From UBA1479 sp038109305 (GTDB lineage: Bacteria > Pseudomonadota > Alphaproteobacteria > Rhodospirillales > Casp-alpha2): a stretch of DNA of 64,000 nucleotides. Both the position numbers and the translations under genes were made by a program. Location: NCBI GenBank assembly GCA_038109305.1, contig JAYNIR010000007.1, positions 62,001 through 126,000 on the forward strand, in the 5' to 3' direction. Of this stretch, positions 35,650 through 45,295 are shown one piece after another; the stretch's first letter is position 1; every line of letters starts with the position of its first letter. Below the pieces are notes generated by a model, which saw only the letters and a program-made list of their open reading frames with translations, ran no database searches and was not told where the DNA came from.

Positions 35650-36768
35650 TCAGACCCCCCTGGCTTCGAAATCGATGCGCGGGTCGACCACGTGGTACAT
35701 CACGTCGCCGATGATGTTCATGACCAGCCCTAGAAGCGTGAAGAAATACAGCGTCGCGAACATCACCGGATAATCGCGGGTCAACGCCGCCTCGAACCCC
35801 AGCAAGCCCAGCCCGTCGAGCGAAAAGATGATTTCGATCAGCAGCGATCCCGTAAACAGGATGCCGATGAACGCGCCGGGGAAGCTCGCGATCACCACCA
35901 GCATGGCGTTCCGGAACACATGGCCGTAGAGCACGCGGCGTTCCGTGAGGCCCTTGGACCGGGCGGTGACGACATATTGTTGGCTCAGCTGATCCAGAAA
36001 CGAATTTTTGGTCAGCATGGTCAGGCCCGCGAACCCGCCGATCACCAATGCGGTCAGGGGCAATGCCAAGTGCCAGAAGTAGTCCTTGATCTTGCCCCAG
36101 GTGGTCAGGTCGGCGAAATTTTCCGAAACCAGCCCGCGCAGCGGGAAGATGTCCCAATACCGGCCGCCCGCGAACAGCACGATCAACAGGATCGCGAACA
36201 GAAACGCCGGGATGGCCTGTCCCGCGATGACGATGCCCGATGTCCAGATGTCGAACTTGGACCCGTCGCGCACGGCCTTGGCGACGCCCAAGGGGATCGA
36301 AATCAGATAGACCAGCAGCGTCGTCCACAGACCCAGCGAGATCGACACGGGCATTTTCGACAGGACGAGGCCAACCACCGTCTGATCCTTAAAATAAGAC
36401 GTGCCGAAATCGAAGGTCACGTACTTCTTCATCATCAGCCAGAAGCGCTCGCCGGCGGGCTTATCCAGCCCAAACTGCTTTTCCAGGCTTTTGATCAAGT
36501 CCGGCGGCAGGCCCTGCGCGCCGCGGTATTTGGAATTGACGGTCGATTGCCCCGCCTGTCCCTGTAACGGGGCGGGCGTGTTCGACACTTCGGACCCGGC
36601 GTCGCCGGACACGCGCGCGGTGACGGAAACGCTGTCGCCGGTCAGTTGTGCGATCACCTGTTCCACCGGCCCGCCCGGCAGGATCTGCACCACGGCGAAA
36701 TTGATCACCATGATGCCGAACAGGGTCGGGATCACAAGCAGTAGGCGGCGGAGGATGTATGCGACCAT
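35650..36768 (-). CDS. yejB: Peptide ABC transporter permease YejB
   Basis: 372 residues. Helix 1 (LLLVIPTLFGIMVINFAVVQI) is followed by LPGGPVEQVIAQLTG, the usual DppB-like start. A periplasmic insertion of about 70 residues follows. The transmembrane core contains SIPLGVAKAVRDGSKFDI and the docking region AMLVVIASFPGAFIG. The last residues DPRIDFEARGV are the family's C-terminus. It starts 55 bases after yejA and pairs with YejE. Confidence 0.93.
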   Translation of the reverse strand: MVAYILRRLLLVIPTLFGIMVINFAVVQILPGGPVEQVIAQLTGDSVSVTARVSGDAGSEVSNTPAPLQGQAGQSTVNSKYRGAQGLPPDLIKSLEKQFGLDKPAGERFWLMMKKYVTFDFGTSYFKDQTVVGLVLSKMPVSISLGLWTTLLVYLISIPLGVAKAVRDGSKFDIWTSGIVIAGQAIPAFLFAILLIVLFAGGRYWDIFPLRGLVSENFADLTTWGKIKDYFWHLALPLTALVIGGFAGLTMLTKNSFLDQLSQQYVVTARSKGLTERRVLYGHVFRNAMLVVIASFPGAFIGILFTGSLLIEIIFSLDGLGLLGFEAALTRDYPVMFATLYFFTLLGLVMNIIGDVMYHVVDPRIDFEARGV

Positions 36769-36823
36769 GGTGGGATGATAGTGTGCGGGGCCTCTCGGTT
36801 CCAGCCGTTCCCGGGCGTATGCC

Positions 36824-38659
36824 CTATTTGGCGGCCTTCTTGCGGTCGGGCAGGGACTTTTCCTTTTCGGCGTCGATCCACCACGCCATCACCTGATTAC
36901 CCTGGGTCGGGGTGACAGCGGGCCGGCCGAACTTGTCCCAATAGGCGATCCGGTCATAGGGCGCGTGCCAATTAGGGATCACGTAATGGCCCCATTGCAG
37001 CGCCCGGTCGAGCGCCCGGCACGCGGTGACCAGGTCCTTCCGCGTGGGTGCTGCGATCAGCTTTTCAATCAGTGCGTCGACGGCCTTGGACCTGATGCCG
37101 ATGATGTTGCGCCCGCCTTCCCGGTCGGCGGAGGCCGATGACCAGAAATCCCGCTGTTCGTTGCCGGGGGATTGCGACTGTCCGGCGCCACCGACCACCA
37201 TGTCGAAATCGAAGGTGTCGAGCCTGCGGCGGTACTGCGCCGTGTCGATGGTGCGGACGGTCATCTTGACGCCCAGCTTTTCCAGGTTCTTGGTGAAGGG
37301 CAGGACGATCCGTTCGAACAGCGGGCTGACCAGCAGCATTTCAAATTCCAGCGGCTTGCCGGTTTTCACGTTGACCCGCTTGCCGTCCTTGATGTTCCAC
37401 CCGGCGCCGCGCAACAGTTTCGACGCGGTACGCAAATTGCCCCGGATGTTGCCGCCTTCGTCGCCTTTCGGCGGGTTGTATTCCTTGGTGAACACCTCGG
37501 GCGGCAGATCGGCTTTCAGCGGGTTCAGCAGTTTCAGTTCGTCCGGTCCCGGCAGGCCGGTCGCCGCCATTTCGGAGTTTTGGAAATAACTGCGGGTCCG
37601 TTTGTACTGGCCGTAGAACAACGCCTTGTTCGACCATTCGAAGTTAAAGACGTAGGCGAGCGCTTCGCGGACGCGCGGGTCCTTGAACACGTCGCGCCGG
37701 GTGTTGAAGGCGAAGCCTTGCAGCCCCGCCGGCCGGTCATGGTGGATTTCAGCCTTCACCAGGACGCCCTTTTTGATCGCCGGCGTTTCATAGGCCGTGG
37801 CCCACGCCTTGGATGAATTTTCTGATTTGTAGTCGTAGCGTCCGGCCAAAAACGCCTCCAACGCCACGTTGGCGTCGCGGTAATAGTCGTAGACGATTTT
37901 GCCGAAATTATACTGGCCCTTGTTGACCGGCAGGTCGCGCCCCCAATAGTCGTCGACGCGTTTCAGTTTGATGGTCCGCCCGGCTTCGAAGCTGTCGATC
38001 TTGTAGGGGCCGGAACCCAAGGGCGGTTCCAGCGTGGTTTTGTTGAACTCGCGCTTTTCCCAATAATGTTTGGGGAGGATCGACAGCTGACCCAGGATCA
38101 GCGGCAGTTCGCGGTTTTCGCCGGGCTTGAAGGCGAACTTGACCGACCGCTCACCGGTTTGCGTCGCCTCGGCGACGTTGCCGTAATAAAACCGAAAAAA
38201 CGGCGCGCCTTCCTTGACCAGCGTGTTGAAGGAAAAGATCACGTCGGCGACGGTGATGGGTTTGCCGTCGTGCCACTTGGCTTCGGGGCGCAACGTGAAT
38301 TCAACCCACGACCGGTCGTCGGGCATGGTTACCGTCTCGGCGAGCCGACCGTACTGGCTGAACGGTTCGTCGGAGGATCCGTCCATCAGGGTGTCGTAGA
38401 TCAGCCCAACGCCGGCTGCCCCGTTGCCCTTGATGATGAACCCGTTGAAGCTGTCGAACGAGCCGATAGAATGAAACTTGACCGCGCCGCCCTTCGGCGC
38501 CGCCGGATTGACGTAGTCGAAATGCTTGAAATCGGGCCCGTACTTCAGATCGCCGTGCATGGCGATGCCGTGCGCCGGTTTCGGCGGGGTCTTGGCATCG
38601 GCGGCAAGGGCCGCAGGCGCCAGGGCGAAGGTCAACAGCAGGGCGGCAAGAAGGCGCAT
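36824..38659 (-). CDS. yejA: Peptide ABC transporter substrate-binding protein YejA
   Basis: 611 residues, the usual YejA length. A signal peptide (MRLLAALLLTFALAPAALAA, cleaved near residue 20) targets it to the periplasm. Family segments include GIAMHGDLKYGPDF, NPAAPKGGAVKFHSIGSFDS, ARWVEFTLR-like WVEFTLRPEAKWHDGKP and QGFAFNTRRDVFKDPRVREA. It presents peptides to the YejBE channel. First gene of the four-gene yejA-B-E-F operon. Nothing clearly regulatory was seen in the 120 bases upstream. Confidence 0.94.
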   Translation of the reverse strand: MRLLAALLLTFALAPAALAADAKTPPKPAHGIAMHGDLKYGPDFKHFDYVNPAAPKGGAVKFHSIGSFDSFNGFIIKGNGAAGVGLIYDTLMDGSSDEPFSQYGRLAETVTMPDDRSWVEFTLRPEAKWHDGKPITVADVIFSFNTLVKEGAPFFRFYYGNVAEATQTGERSVKFAFKPGENRELPLILGQLSILPKHYWEKREFNKTTLEPPLGSGPYKIDSFEAGRTIKLKRVDDYWGRDLPVNKGQYNFGKIVYDYYRDANVALEAFLAGRYDYKSENSSKAWATAYETPAIKKGVLVKAEIHHDRPAGLQGFAFNTRRDVFKDPRVREALAYVFNFEWSNKALFYGQYKRTRSYFQNSEMAATGLPGPDELKLLNPLKADLPPEVFTKEYNPPKGDEGGNIRGNLRTASKLLRGAGWNIKDGKRVNVKTGKPLEFEMLLVSPLFERIVLPFTKNLEKLGVKMTVRTIDTAQYRRRLDTFDFDMVVGGAGQSQSPGNEQRDFWSSASADREGGRNIIGIRSKAVDALIEKLIAAPTRKDLVTACRALDRALQWGHYVIPNWHAPYDRIAYWDKFGRPAVTPTQGNQVMAWWIDAEKEKSLPDRKKAAK

Positions 38660-38778
38660 GGGGTGTCTCTTTCGTCCGTTCCGTCGTTTGTTTGGCGGCT
38701 ATAGGTTACGTCGCATTATGGCAATCTTGAGGTTGCGCCCCAAGGCCGGGTGTCGAGGCGCGGGAACAGGATCAGCGA

Positions 38779-39558
38779 TCAGGCGCGAAGCACGTCCATC
38801 GCCTGTTCGTGGACCGCCGGATCGCCCGCCGCCAAAACCGACCCGTCGTTGTTCAGGCCCAGCACATTGCCGCCCCAGTCGGTCATCCGCCCGCCCGCGC
38901 TCTCGATGATCGGCACCAGTGCGACATAATCATAAGGCGACATGGAATTTTCGCAGGTCACATCGCCGCGCCCTTTGGCGACGACGGCATAGGCGTAACA
39001 GTCGCCGCCGTAAACCGTCTGTTTGCAGGCATGGCTCAGCCGCGTGAACCGGTCGAAGGCGACGCCCCGGTGCATTCCCGGCGACGTGCAGTGCAGCCAC
39101 GCGCGGGACAGGTCCTTGCAGGGGCGGGATTTCGCCGGCTTACCGTTGCAGGTGGCGGGCATGCCCGGGCCGCCGGCCCAGGTTTCGCCCAGCACTGGCG
39201 TATCCATGACGCCGATCCACGGTTTGCCTTCGCGCAAAAGTCCGATCAGCGTGCCGAACATGGGCTTGCCCGACACGAACGATTTGGTGCCGTCGATGGG
39301 GTCCAGCACCCAGACGAAATCCGCGTCCGCACGCTCCGCCCCATATTCCTCGCCATAAATGCCGTGGCCGGGAAACCGGTCTTCGATCTGTTTCCGCATC
39401 GCCGCCTCGACCTCGCGGTCGGCGGCGGTGACGGGGCTGCCGTCGGCCTTGTCCTCATAGCCCTCGAGCCCGCCGTAATGGCGCAGCACGATATCACGGG
39501 CGACGGCGGCCATCTGCAGGGCGAGCGTCATCAGGGCGTCCTTGTCTTTAACGTTCAC
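38779..39558 (-). CDS. hisN: Inositol-monophosphatase-family phosphatase, HisN-like (histidinol-phosphatase)
   Basis: 259 residues from a GTG with GGGGAGG upstream. The metal site motifs are intact: GIYGEEYG (Glu), WVLDPIDGTKSFVSGKPMF (Asp-Pro-Ile-Asp-Gly-Thr) and the C-terminal SPYDYVALVPIIESAGG. The SF-x-SGKPMFGTLIGL pattern and the GGDCYAYAVVAKG segment are closer to alternative histidinol-phosphatases than to SuhB. It would complete histidine synthesis by dephosphorylating L-histidinol phosphate; an inositol or fructose-bisphosphate substrate cannot be excluded. Confidence 0.8.
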   Translation of the reverse strand: MNVKDKDALMTLALQMAAVARDIVLRHYGGLEGYEDKADGSPVTAADREVEAAMRKQIEDRFPGHGIYGEEYGAERADADFVWVLDPIDGTKSFVSGKPMFGTLIGLLREGKPWIGVMDTPVLGETWAGGPGMPATCNGKPAKSRPCKDLSRAWLHCTSPGMHRGVAFDRFTRLSHACKQTVYGGDCYAYAVVAKGRGDVTCENSMSPYDYVALVPIIESAGGRMTDWGGNVLGLNNDGSVLAAGDPAVHEQAMDVLRA

Positions 39559-39601
39559 GGCGCCTGCCTCCCCTTAAAATTGGATCGGGTGAGTGAAGAA
39601 T

Positions 39602-40132
39602 TTATTTGGGCAGCGGCGCCGGGCTGTCGGACAGGCTGTTCAGATAAACCAGCAAAGCCGCGCGGTCAGAATTCTTGTGCACGCCCTGGAAGGTCATCTT
39701 GTTGCCCGGCACGGTGTCTTTCGGGTTGCCGATGAACTTGTCCAGATCGGCGATCGTCCACTTGCCGCCGTGGCCGCCCAAGGCGCCGGAATAGCTGTAC
39801 CCGTCCGCCTTGCCGACATCGCGGCCGACGATGCCCCAAAGGTTCGGACCGACCTTGTGCTTGCCGCCTTTTTCGCTGGTATGGCAGGTGCCGCATTTTT
39901 TGAAGACCTTGGCGCCGGCGGCGGCGTCGGCGGACGCGAGCAGTTCCATCACCGGTTTTTCGGCGACCTTGGCGACCTGCTTCGGTCCCTCGTCGGCGAC
40001 GGCCACGTCGAACCCCATTTTTTCAGGGTTCGTCGGATGCACCAGGGCGTTGCCAACCTGATTGGTGCCCCAAACGACCCACGCGGTGACGAGCACGCCG
40101 AAACCGAATTTTTCCATACCGGAGAACTGCAT
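39602..40132 (-). CDS. cycM: Membrane-anchored c-type cytochrome (CycM / c552-like)
   Basis: 176 residues. An uncleaved N-terminal helix (FGFGVLVTAWVVWGTNQVGN, about 9-28) anchors it in the inner membrane; a flexible linker follows. The class I heme site is KKCGTCHTSEKGG (about 79-91), with HKVGPNLWGIVGRDVG and the Met ligand in GNKMTFQGV. Proteins of this kind carry electrons between the bc1 complex and an oxidase. The ATG is preceded by GGAAGGAAGAAG. It is divergent from pheA, 216 bases away, as often seen in alphaproteobacteria. Confidence 0.93.
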   Translation of the reverse strand: MQFSGMEKFGFGVLVTAWVVWGTNQVGNALVHPTNPEKMGFDVAVADEGPKQVAKVAEKPVMELLASADAAAGAKVFKKCGTCHTSEKGGKHKVGPNLWGIVGRDVGKADGYSYSGALGGHGGKWTIADLDKFIGNPKDTVPGNKMTFQGVHKNSDRAALLVYLNSLSDSPAPLPK

Positions 40133-40348
40133 GACTTCTTCCTTCCGAAAATGTTGCCGCGAATTTAACCGCGTCGCCCGCCCGGATCAAGTCATGTCGC
40201 GCACCTGAAAACCGCATTTTCGCGCAGGTTTGGCGGCTTTCCGGGCGCGCTCGCGTTGACAGGCTAGGGCTTCGCGCCGATACTCCCGCCGACCTCTAAA
40301 GAGCGCCCCCGCCCCGACCCTCAGCCCGACCTTTAGAAAGCTCGTTCC

Positions 40349-41197
40349 ATGGCCGATCCGGACAACATCATTGCCTTTCAGGGTATGCCGGGCGCCTATT
40401 CGGACCTGTCCTGCCGCGGCGCCTATCCCGGTATGGAAACGCTCGCCTGCCGGACGTTCCCCGATGCCTTCGCCGCGGTCCACGACGGGCGCGCCCGGCT
40501 CGGCATGATCCCCATCGAAAATTCGGTCGCCGGCCGGGTCGCCGACATCCACCACCTGCTGCCGGATTCGGGTCTGCACATCGTCGCCGAACATTTTCAG
40601 CCCGTGCACCATCACCTGTTGGCCGTGCCGGGGGCGGACATCGCCGTTATTCGAGAAGTGCACAGCCACATCCATGCGCTCAGTCAATGCCGCAAACTGA
40701 TCGCGGAACTGGGTGTCACGCCGGTCGTCCACGTGGACACGGCGGGCGCCGCCAAGGATGTGTCGGCCTGGAAGGACAAGTCCAAGGCCGCGATCGCGTC
40801 GTCGCTCGCCGGCGGGATTTACGGGCTCAATTCGCTGCGTGAAAACATCGAGGACGCAGATCACAACACAACGCGCTTCGTGATCCTCGCCCGCGCGCCG
40901 AAAACCCCGCCGCTTGACGGGCAAATGACCGTGACTAGCTTCGTGTTCCGGGTCCGTAACGTTCCGGCTGCGTTATACAAGGCCCTGGGCGGCTTCGCCA
41001 CCAACGGCGTCAACATGACCAAGCTGGAAAGCTATGTCGGGGCCGATTTCGTCGCCGCCGAGTTTCTGGCCGAAATCGAAGGCCACCCGGCCGCGGACGC
41101 GGTCAAACTCGCGTTCGAAGACCTCAGTCACTATTCCGAATGGATCAAGGTGCTGGGCGCCTATCCGGCGCATCCCTTCCGCCAGGGAAAAGGCTGA
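40349..41197 (+). CDS. pheA: Prephenate dehydratase
   Basis: 282 residues: a catalytic PDT domain and a C-terminal ACT domain. The N-terminus IIAFQGMPGAYSDLSCR and IPIENSVAGRVADIHHLL are characteristic, and the catalytic TTRF motif is present (DHNTTRFVILA). The ACT domain (VTSFVFRVRNVPAALYKALG) carries KLESYVG, a variant of the usual ESRP phenylalanine-binding motif, so feedback sensitivity may differ. The enzyme converts prephenate to phenylpyruvate in phenylalanine synthesis. kdsB, which often precedes it, is absent here. Confidence 0.95.
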   Translation: MADPDNIIAFQGMPGAYSDLSCRGAYPGMETLACRTFPDAFAAVHDGRARLGMIPIENSVAGRVADIHHLLPDSGLHIVAEHFQPVHHHLLAVPGADIAVIREVHSHIHALSQCRKLIAELGVTPVVHVDTAGAAKDVSAWKDKSKAAIASSLAGGIYGLNSLRENIEDADHNTTRFVILARAPKTPPLDGQMTVTSFVFRVRNVPAALYKALGGFATNGVNMTKLESYVGADFVAAEFLAEIEGHPAADAVKLAFEDLSHYSEWIKVLGAYPAHPFRQGKG

Positions 41198-41223
41198 GGG
41201 AGAGGGCGGAGCGGCTCAGCGCC

Positions 41224-42168
41224 CTAATCGTTGAGAAGTCGCCAATCCTCGATCAGCCGCCTTGAAATGCTGTCGGTGCGCGGCAGGCGCGGGCGCACCG
41301 GGTCATCCTCGTCATAAAACTCGCCGAAGGCGTCCAGCTCCGCCCGGCTGAACCAGCGGGCTTCCTTCAATTCCTCCGGGTCGATCTTGATGTCGGCATT
41401 GGTCGCCCGCGCCCAGAAGCCGAGCATGAGCGATTGCGGAAACGGCCACGGTTGCGACCCCCGGTAGGTCACGTCGGTGACGCGGATGCCGGCTTCTTCA
41501 AAGACCTCGCGGGCGACGGCCTCTTCCAGGTTCTCGCCCGGCTCCACGAACCCCGCCAGCGTCGAATACATGGGGATGTCCCAGCGGTGCGACCGGCCCA
41601 AAAGGCACCGCTCGACCCCGTCGCCGCCCATGTGGCTGACCAGCATGATGACCGCCGGGTCGGTGCGGGGAAAATGGTGTTTGCCGCACGCCGCGTTGGT
41701 GCAGACATATGTGTGGCCGGCGTCCCTGGCTTCGGTCGGGGCGCCGCAGTCGATACAGAAATTCTGCCGTCCGTGCCAATGCATCAATCCCCGCGCATAG
41801 GCCAGGATCGTCGCGTCCGGTGCCGGCAACAGCCGCCCGACCCGGCGCAGGTCATCGAACGCGTAGTCGATCAGGCCGGCAAGGTCGGCTTCTCCCATGT
41901 GCGACAGGTCGGCGGCGAAGTACGGCACGCCGTCCCACAGGCCGAGGAACGCTTCCGCCGCCGCGGCCTCGAGCACGCGGGCCATAGCGTCCCCCGCCAG
42001 GTAGGCGGCGGCGAGTGCTGTGCCCGGGCGGACCAGATTGTTGTTGCGCCACACGGGCACGAGGCGGGCTTCCGGATGGCGCTTTAGTTGCGATATCCAG
42101 TCCGCATCACGGCGGCGCTCGGCGGCCCGGTCGAGGGGGCCGCCCGTATACATTAAAGGTTTCGGCAT
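41224..42168 (-). CDS. nudC: NADH pyrophosphatase / RNA deNADding Nudix hydrolase NudC
   Basis: 314 residues from the ATG at 42168, where family homology begins; the open frame extends upstream over the SRP RNA. A zinc ribbon (CIDCGAP...CTNAACGKHHFPR) precedes the Nudix box GFVEPGENLEEAVAREVFEE, followed by AGI. The NudC signature SQPWPFPQSLMLGFWA is intact. It hydrolyses NADH to NMNH and AMP and removes NAD caps from RNA. Convergent with pheA, 26 bases between stops. Confidence 0.94.
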   Translation of the reverse strand: MPKPLMYTGGPLDRAAERRRDADWISQLKRHPEARLVPVWRNNNLVRPGTALAAAYLAGDAMARVLEAAAAEAFLGLWDGVPYFAADLSHMGEADLAGLIDYAFDDLRRVGRLLPAPDATILAYARGLMHWHGRQNFCIDCGAPTEARDAGHTYVCTNAACGKHHFPRTDPAVIMLVSHMGGDGVERCLLGRSHRWDIPMYSTLAGFVEPGENLEEAVAREVFEEAGIRVTDVTYRGSQPWPFPQSLMLGFWARATNADIKIDPEELKEARWFSRAELDAFGEFYDEDDPVRPRLPRTDSISRRLIEDWRLLND

Positions 42169-42301
42169 CCGGAGAAACTCGCACAAGGGCTCGGTCTTGG
42201 CAACGCCCTCGCTTGGAGGCCCAGAGGGGGTATCTCCGGGCCCCCGGGCGGGCCTTGGGGTGGGCGTGGGCGCGTTATCCCCAGTGCTGACGAACCTGCC
42301 C

Positions 42302-42332
42302 TTGTGCAAACCCCGGTCGGGGTTGCTATAGT
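42302..42332 (+). promoter_or_regulatory. Candidate promoter of the SRP RNA gene
   Basis: TTGTGC (42302-42307) and TATAGT (42327-42332) with 19 bases between lie seven bases before the predicted RNA start. The long spacing lowers certainty. Confidence 0.45.
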
Positions 42333-42338
42333 AAACAC

Positions 42339-42431
42339 GGAGGCTGGCCCGGACGGGCCCCCTCGCCAACCCGGTCAGGTCCGGAAGGAAGCAGCCGTAA
42401 CGAGTTTCGGTTCGGGTCGGGTCCAGCCTCC
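42339..42431 (+). ncRNA. ffs: Signal recognition particle RNA (4.5S, small bacterial type)
   Basis: About 93 bases. The ends GGAGGCTGG and CCAGCCTCC are fully complementary, and the tip carries the universally conserved GGTCAGGTCCGGAAGGAAGC with CAGCC following, which binds Ffh. The RNA works with Ffh and FtsY in inserting membrane proteins. It lies just upstream of dnaX, the usual position in alphaproteobacteria. Confidence 0.95.
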
Positions 42432-42480
42432 ACCTGAATTGCCCTCCGCCCACGCGATTGGAAAGGTTCACCCCAGGCCC

Positions 42481-44379
42481 ATGGACGACAAGGACGCCAA
42501 AGGGAACCGGTCCCCGTCGCCTGCGGGGGCCGAGGGCTATCAGGTGCTGGCCCGCAAATACCGGCCGGAAACCTTCGCCGGGCTGATGGGGCAGGAAGCC
42601 CTGGTCCGGACATTGACCAACGCCATCGAAAGCGACCGGCTCGCCCAGGCCTACATCCTGACCGGCGTGCGCGGCATCGGCAAAACCACGACGGCCCGGA
42701 TCATCGCCCGCGCGCTTAACTGCATCGGCCCCGACGGTGCGGGCGGCCCCACGCCCGAACCCTGCGGTGTCTGTGAAAACTGCCGCGCCATCAGCCAGGA
42801 CCGCCATGTCGACGTGATCGAAATGGACGCGGCATCCCGCACCGGCGTTGATGATGTCCGCGAAATCATCGAAGGCGTGCGCTACCGCCCGACGTCGGCG
42901 CGGTTCAAGATCTACATCATCGACGAAGTGCACATGCTGTCGAAAAACGCGTTCAACGCGCTCTTGAAAACGCTGGAAGAACCGCCGCCGCACGTGAAGT
43001 TCATTTTCGCGACGACAGAAATCCGCAAGGTGCCGGTCACCGTTCTATCCCGCTGTCAACGCTTCGACTTGCGCCGGCTCGACCTCGCCGGACTCGCGGC
43101 GCACTTCAAATCCGTTTCCGAAAAAGAAGCCGCCGACATCACCGAAGGCGCGCTGCACCTCATCGCGCGGGCGGCGGACGGGTCCGTTCGCGACGGGTTG
43201 TCGCTGCTGGATCAGGCGATCTCCATGGCTACGGGTGACGGAAACGGCACGATCGAGGAAGCGTTGGTCCGTGACATGCTGGGCCTTGCCGACCGGTCGC
43301 AGAGTTTCATGCTGCTCGAAGCCGTGCTCGGCGGCGACGCCGAAGTTGCACTGACGCTTTTGGATAAGATGTATCAGGACGGCGCCGATCCTTCCGCCGT
43401 GTTGAACGATCTTTTGGAAATCGTACATCTGTTGACCCGGGCGAAGCTCGCGCCCGCCGTGCTGGACGCCCCCGGCGTGCCCGAGATCGAACGGGTGCGC
43501 GGCCGCGACCTCGCGGGCCGGCTAGGCATGTCGGCGCTGGCCCGCGCGTGGCAGGTCCTCTTGAAGGGCGTGGGCGAAGTCGACCGCGCGCCGTCGGCCA
43601 TTCACGCCGCCGAAATGATAATGGTCCGGCTCGCTTATGCCTCGACCTTGCCGACGCCCGAAGAAGCCATCCGCTCGATCGGCGATGCGCCGCAGGGGGC
43701 TTCGCGGGCCGCGCCGTCTCAGGTTTCAAGGCCAGCCCCGGCGGCGTCGCCTCCCGCCACGGGCGGCGGGCGTGAAAAATCCGCGCCGGTCGCAAAACCG
43801 GCGGAGCCGTCCCGGCCGAAGGCCCGCGGCGCCGGCGGCGATGCTAAGACGGTTGCGTCCGGCGGTGCGGCGGCGGGAGCGATGCGTCAATCGGCGCCCG
43901 AACCCGATTACGATTATGACCGCGACGACGACCCCGGCTTTGATCCCGACGATAACCCCGAACCGGCACAGGCCGCCCGGCCGGCGGCGGATGCCGGCGG
44001 GCCGGTCATGCTGTCGACGTTTGACGCCGTCGCTGATCTGGCGGCGGAACGGAAAGAGGCGATCCTCCACTCCGAATTGGTCGGCCAGGTGCATCTCGTG
44101 TCGTTCGAACCGGGGCGCATCGAATTCCGCCCTGCCCCCGGCGCGCCCGACGATCTGGCCGGGCGGTTGGGCCGGTTCCTCGCCGACGTCACCGGCGAGC
44201 GGTGGATGGTTACCGTTTCCAACGAACCGGGTGCAGCGACGATTGCCCACAAACGCGCCCGCGCACGGTCCGAGGAAAAGGCCCAGGTTGCGGCGCATCC
44301 CTTGGTGCGTGCGGTGATGGAAACATTTCCCGGCGCGGAAATTACCGAAGTCCGCCATCCCGGCGACGACGAAGACTAG
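42481..44379 (+). CDS. dnaX: DNA polymerase III subunit gamma/tau
   Basis: 632 residues from the ATG at 42481; the frame is open upstream through the SRP RNA, but homology begins here. AAA+ features: YQVLARKYRPETFAGLMGQE, Walker A TGVRGIGKTTTARIIARAL, the four-Cys zinc module (CGVCENCRAISQDRHVD), Walker B IYIIDEVHMLSKNAFNALLK and the FIFATTEIRKVPVTVLSRCQ sensor. A disordered Pro/Ala/Asp-rich linker (about 460-540) precedes the tau-specific C-terminal domain. It is the clamp-loader motor of the replisome. ybaB and recR follow after one gene on the other strand. Confidence 0.96.
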   Translation: MDDKDAKGNRSPSPAGAEGYQVLARKYRPETFAGLMGQEALVRTLTNAIESDRLAQAYILTGVRGIGKTTTARIIARALNCIGPDGAGGPTPEPCGVCENCRAISQDRHVDVIEMDAASRTGVDDVREIIEGVRYRPTSARFKIYIIDEVHMLSKNAFNALLKTLEEPPPHVKFIFATTEIRKVPVTVLSRCQRFDLRRLDLAGLAAHFKSVSEKEAADITEGALHLIARAADGSVRDGLSLLDQAISMATGDGNGTIEEALVRDMLGLADRSQSFMLLEAVLGGDAEVALTLLDKMYQDGADPSAVLNDLLEIVHLLTRAKLAPAVLDAPGVPEIERVRGRDLAGRLGMSALARAWQVLLKGVGEVDRAPSAIHAAEMIMVRLAYASTLPTPEEAIRSIGDAPQGASRAAPSQVSRPAPAASPPATGGGREKSAPVAKPAEPSRPKARGAGGDAKTVASGGAAAGAMRQSAPEPDYDYDRDDDPGFDPDDNPEPAQAARPAADAGGPVMLSTFDAVADLAAERKEAILHSELVGQVHLVSFEPGRIEFRPAPGAPDDLAGRLGRFLADVTGERWMVTVSNEPGAATIAHKRARARSEEKAQVAAHPLVRAVMETFPGAEITEVRHPGDDED

Positions 44380-44391
44380 CCGCCCGAAAAA

Positions 44392-45228
44392 CTAGCCGCT
44401 CAACAGAAATTTATTGCCCGACGCCTCGCCCCAGGCATCCAAGAACTGGTTCAGGTGCGGACGTTCGCCGCCTTTCGCCTCGATCAGCGAAATCACGTCG
44501 GCGACGGCGCGGTCGTGGGCTTCCGTCGTCAAAACGCGCCGGTGGTGCTGATAGCGCAGATAGACAAGATAGGTGTTCAGCACATCGGTTTCGCAGTAAT
44601 CGCGGATTTCCTTGATGCGGCCGTCGTCGTACATGCCGGCCACATTGCTGCCGTCGACGCCGAACTTGCCGGGCAGGCCCAGGATCGAACACACCTCGTT
44701 CAACTTGATACGCGCCGACGCGCCGAAGTCGGACAGCGCCTCCATCAGATCGCAGTGCCAATCGGTCGAATAGCGGGCGGTATAGTTCTCCCACTTATTC
44801 GATGTGTCGTGCAGCAATGGCGCCTGCACCCCGTGGGCCATGGCTCGGTATTTCAGGACGGGCAGGTCGAACCCTCGGCCGTTGAAGCTTACAAGGCGCG
44901 GGCGGATGCGCTCGAAGTAGGTGAAAAACCCCTGCAGCAGGCGCTTTTCATCAAAGTTCGCTTCGCCGCCAGACCGCAGCTCTTTCAGTATATATGTCTC
45001 GCCGCCACCCGTTCGGTCGATCTCGGCCTCAAGAAAGCTGATCGCGACGACCCGGTGAAACGGCTGGCGGTGGAAATCGTTGCGCCCGTCGGTGATCTCC
45101 AGATGATAGCGGGTCAGTTCTTCGCGCAGCGCCTGAGTGCCCCGCCCGTCGAAGCCGGTCAGGTTTTTGACGGCATCGGTCGCAGGAATGGTCTCGATAT
45201 CGAAAACGAAGAGGTTTTGGTGCTGCAT
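44392..45228 (-). CDS. PolB-like 3'-5' exonuclease (DEDDy family)
   Basis: 278 residues from the ATG at 45228. The first acidic motif is LFVFDIETIPATDAV (residues 5-19), the second LVSFNGRGFDLPVLKYRAM (about 120), and the third includes YCETDVLNTYLVYLRY (about 215). Such proteins are related to the proofreading domain of B-family polymerases, degrade DNA or RNA from the 3' end, and are of unproven role in alphaproteobacteria. The gene is inserted on the opposite strand between dnaX and ybaB; its stop is 12 bases from the dnaX stop. Confidence 0.88.
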   Translation of the reverse strand: MQHQNLFVFDIETIPATDAVKNLTGFDGRGTQALREELTRYHLEITDGRNDFHRQPFHRVVAISFLEAEIDRTGGGETYILKELRSGGEANFDEKRLLQGFFTYFERIRPRLVSFNGRGFDLPVLKYRAMAHGVQAPLLHDTSNKWENYTARYSTDWHCDLMEALSDFGASARIKLNEVCSILGLPGKFGVDGSNVAGMYDDGRIKEIRDYCETDVLNTYLVYLRYQHHRRVLTTEAHDRAVADVISLIEAKGGERPHLNQFLDAWGEASGNKFLLSG

Positions 45229-45295
45229 GATGCCTGTTATACACTCCCGCATCCGGGCTGTCCCGGCCCGATAGGCCAGAACCACCAGAGATTGA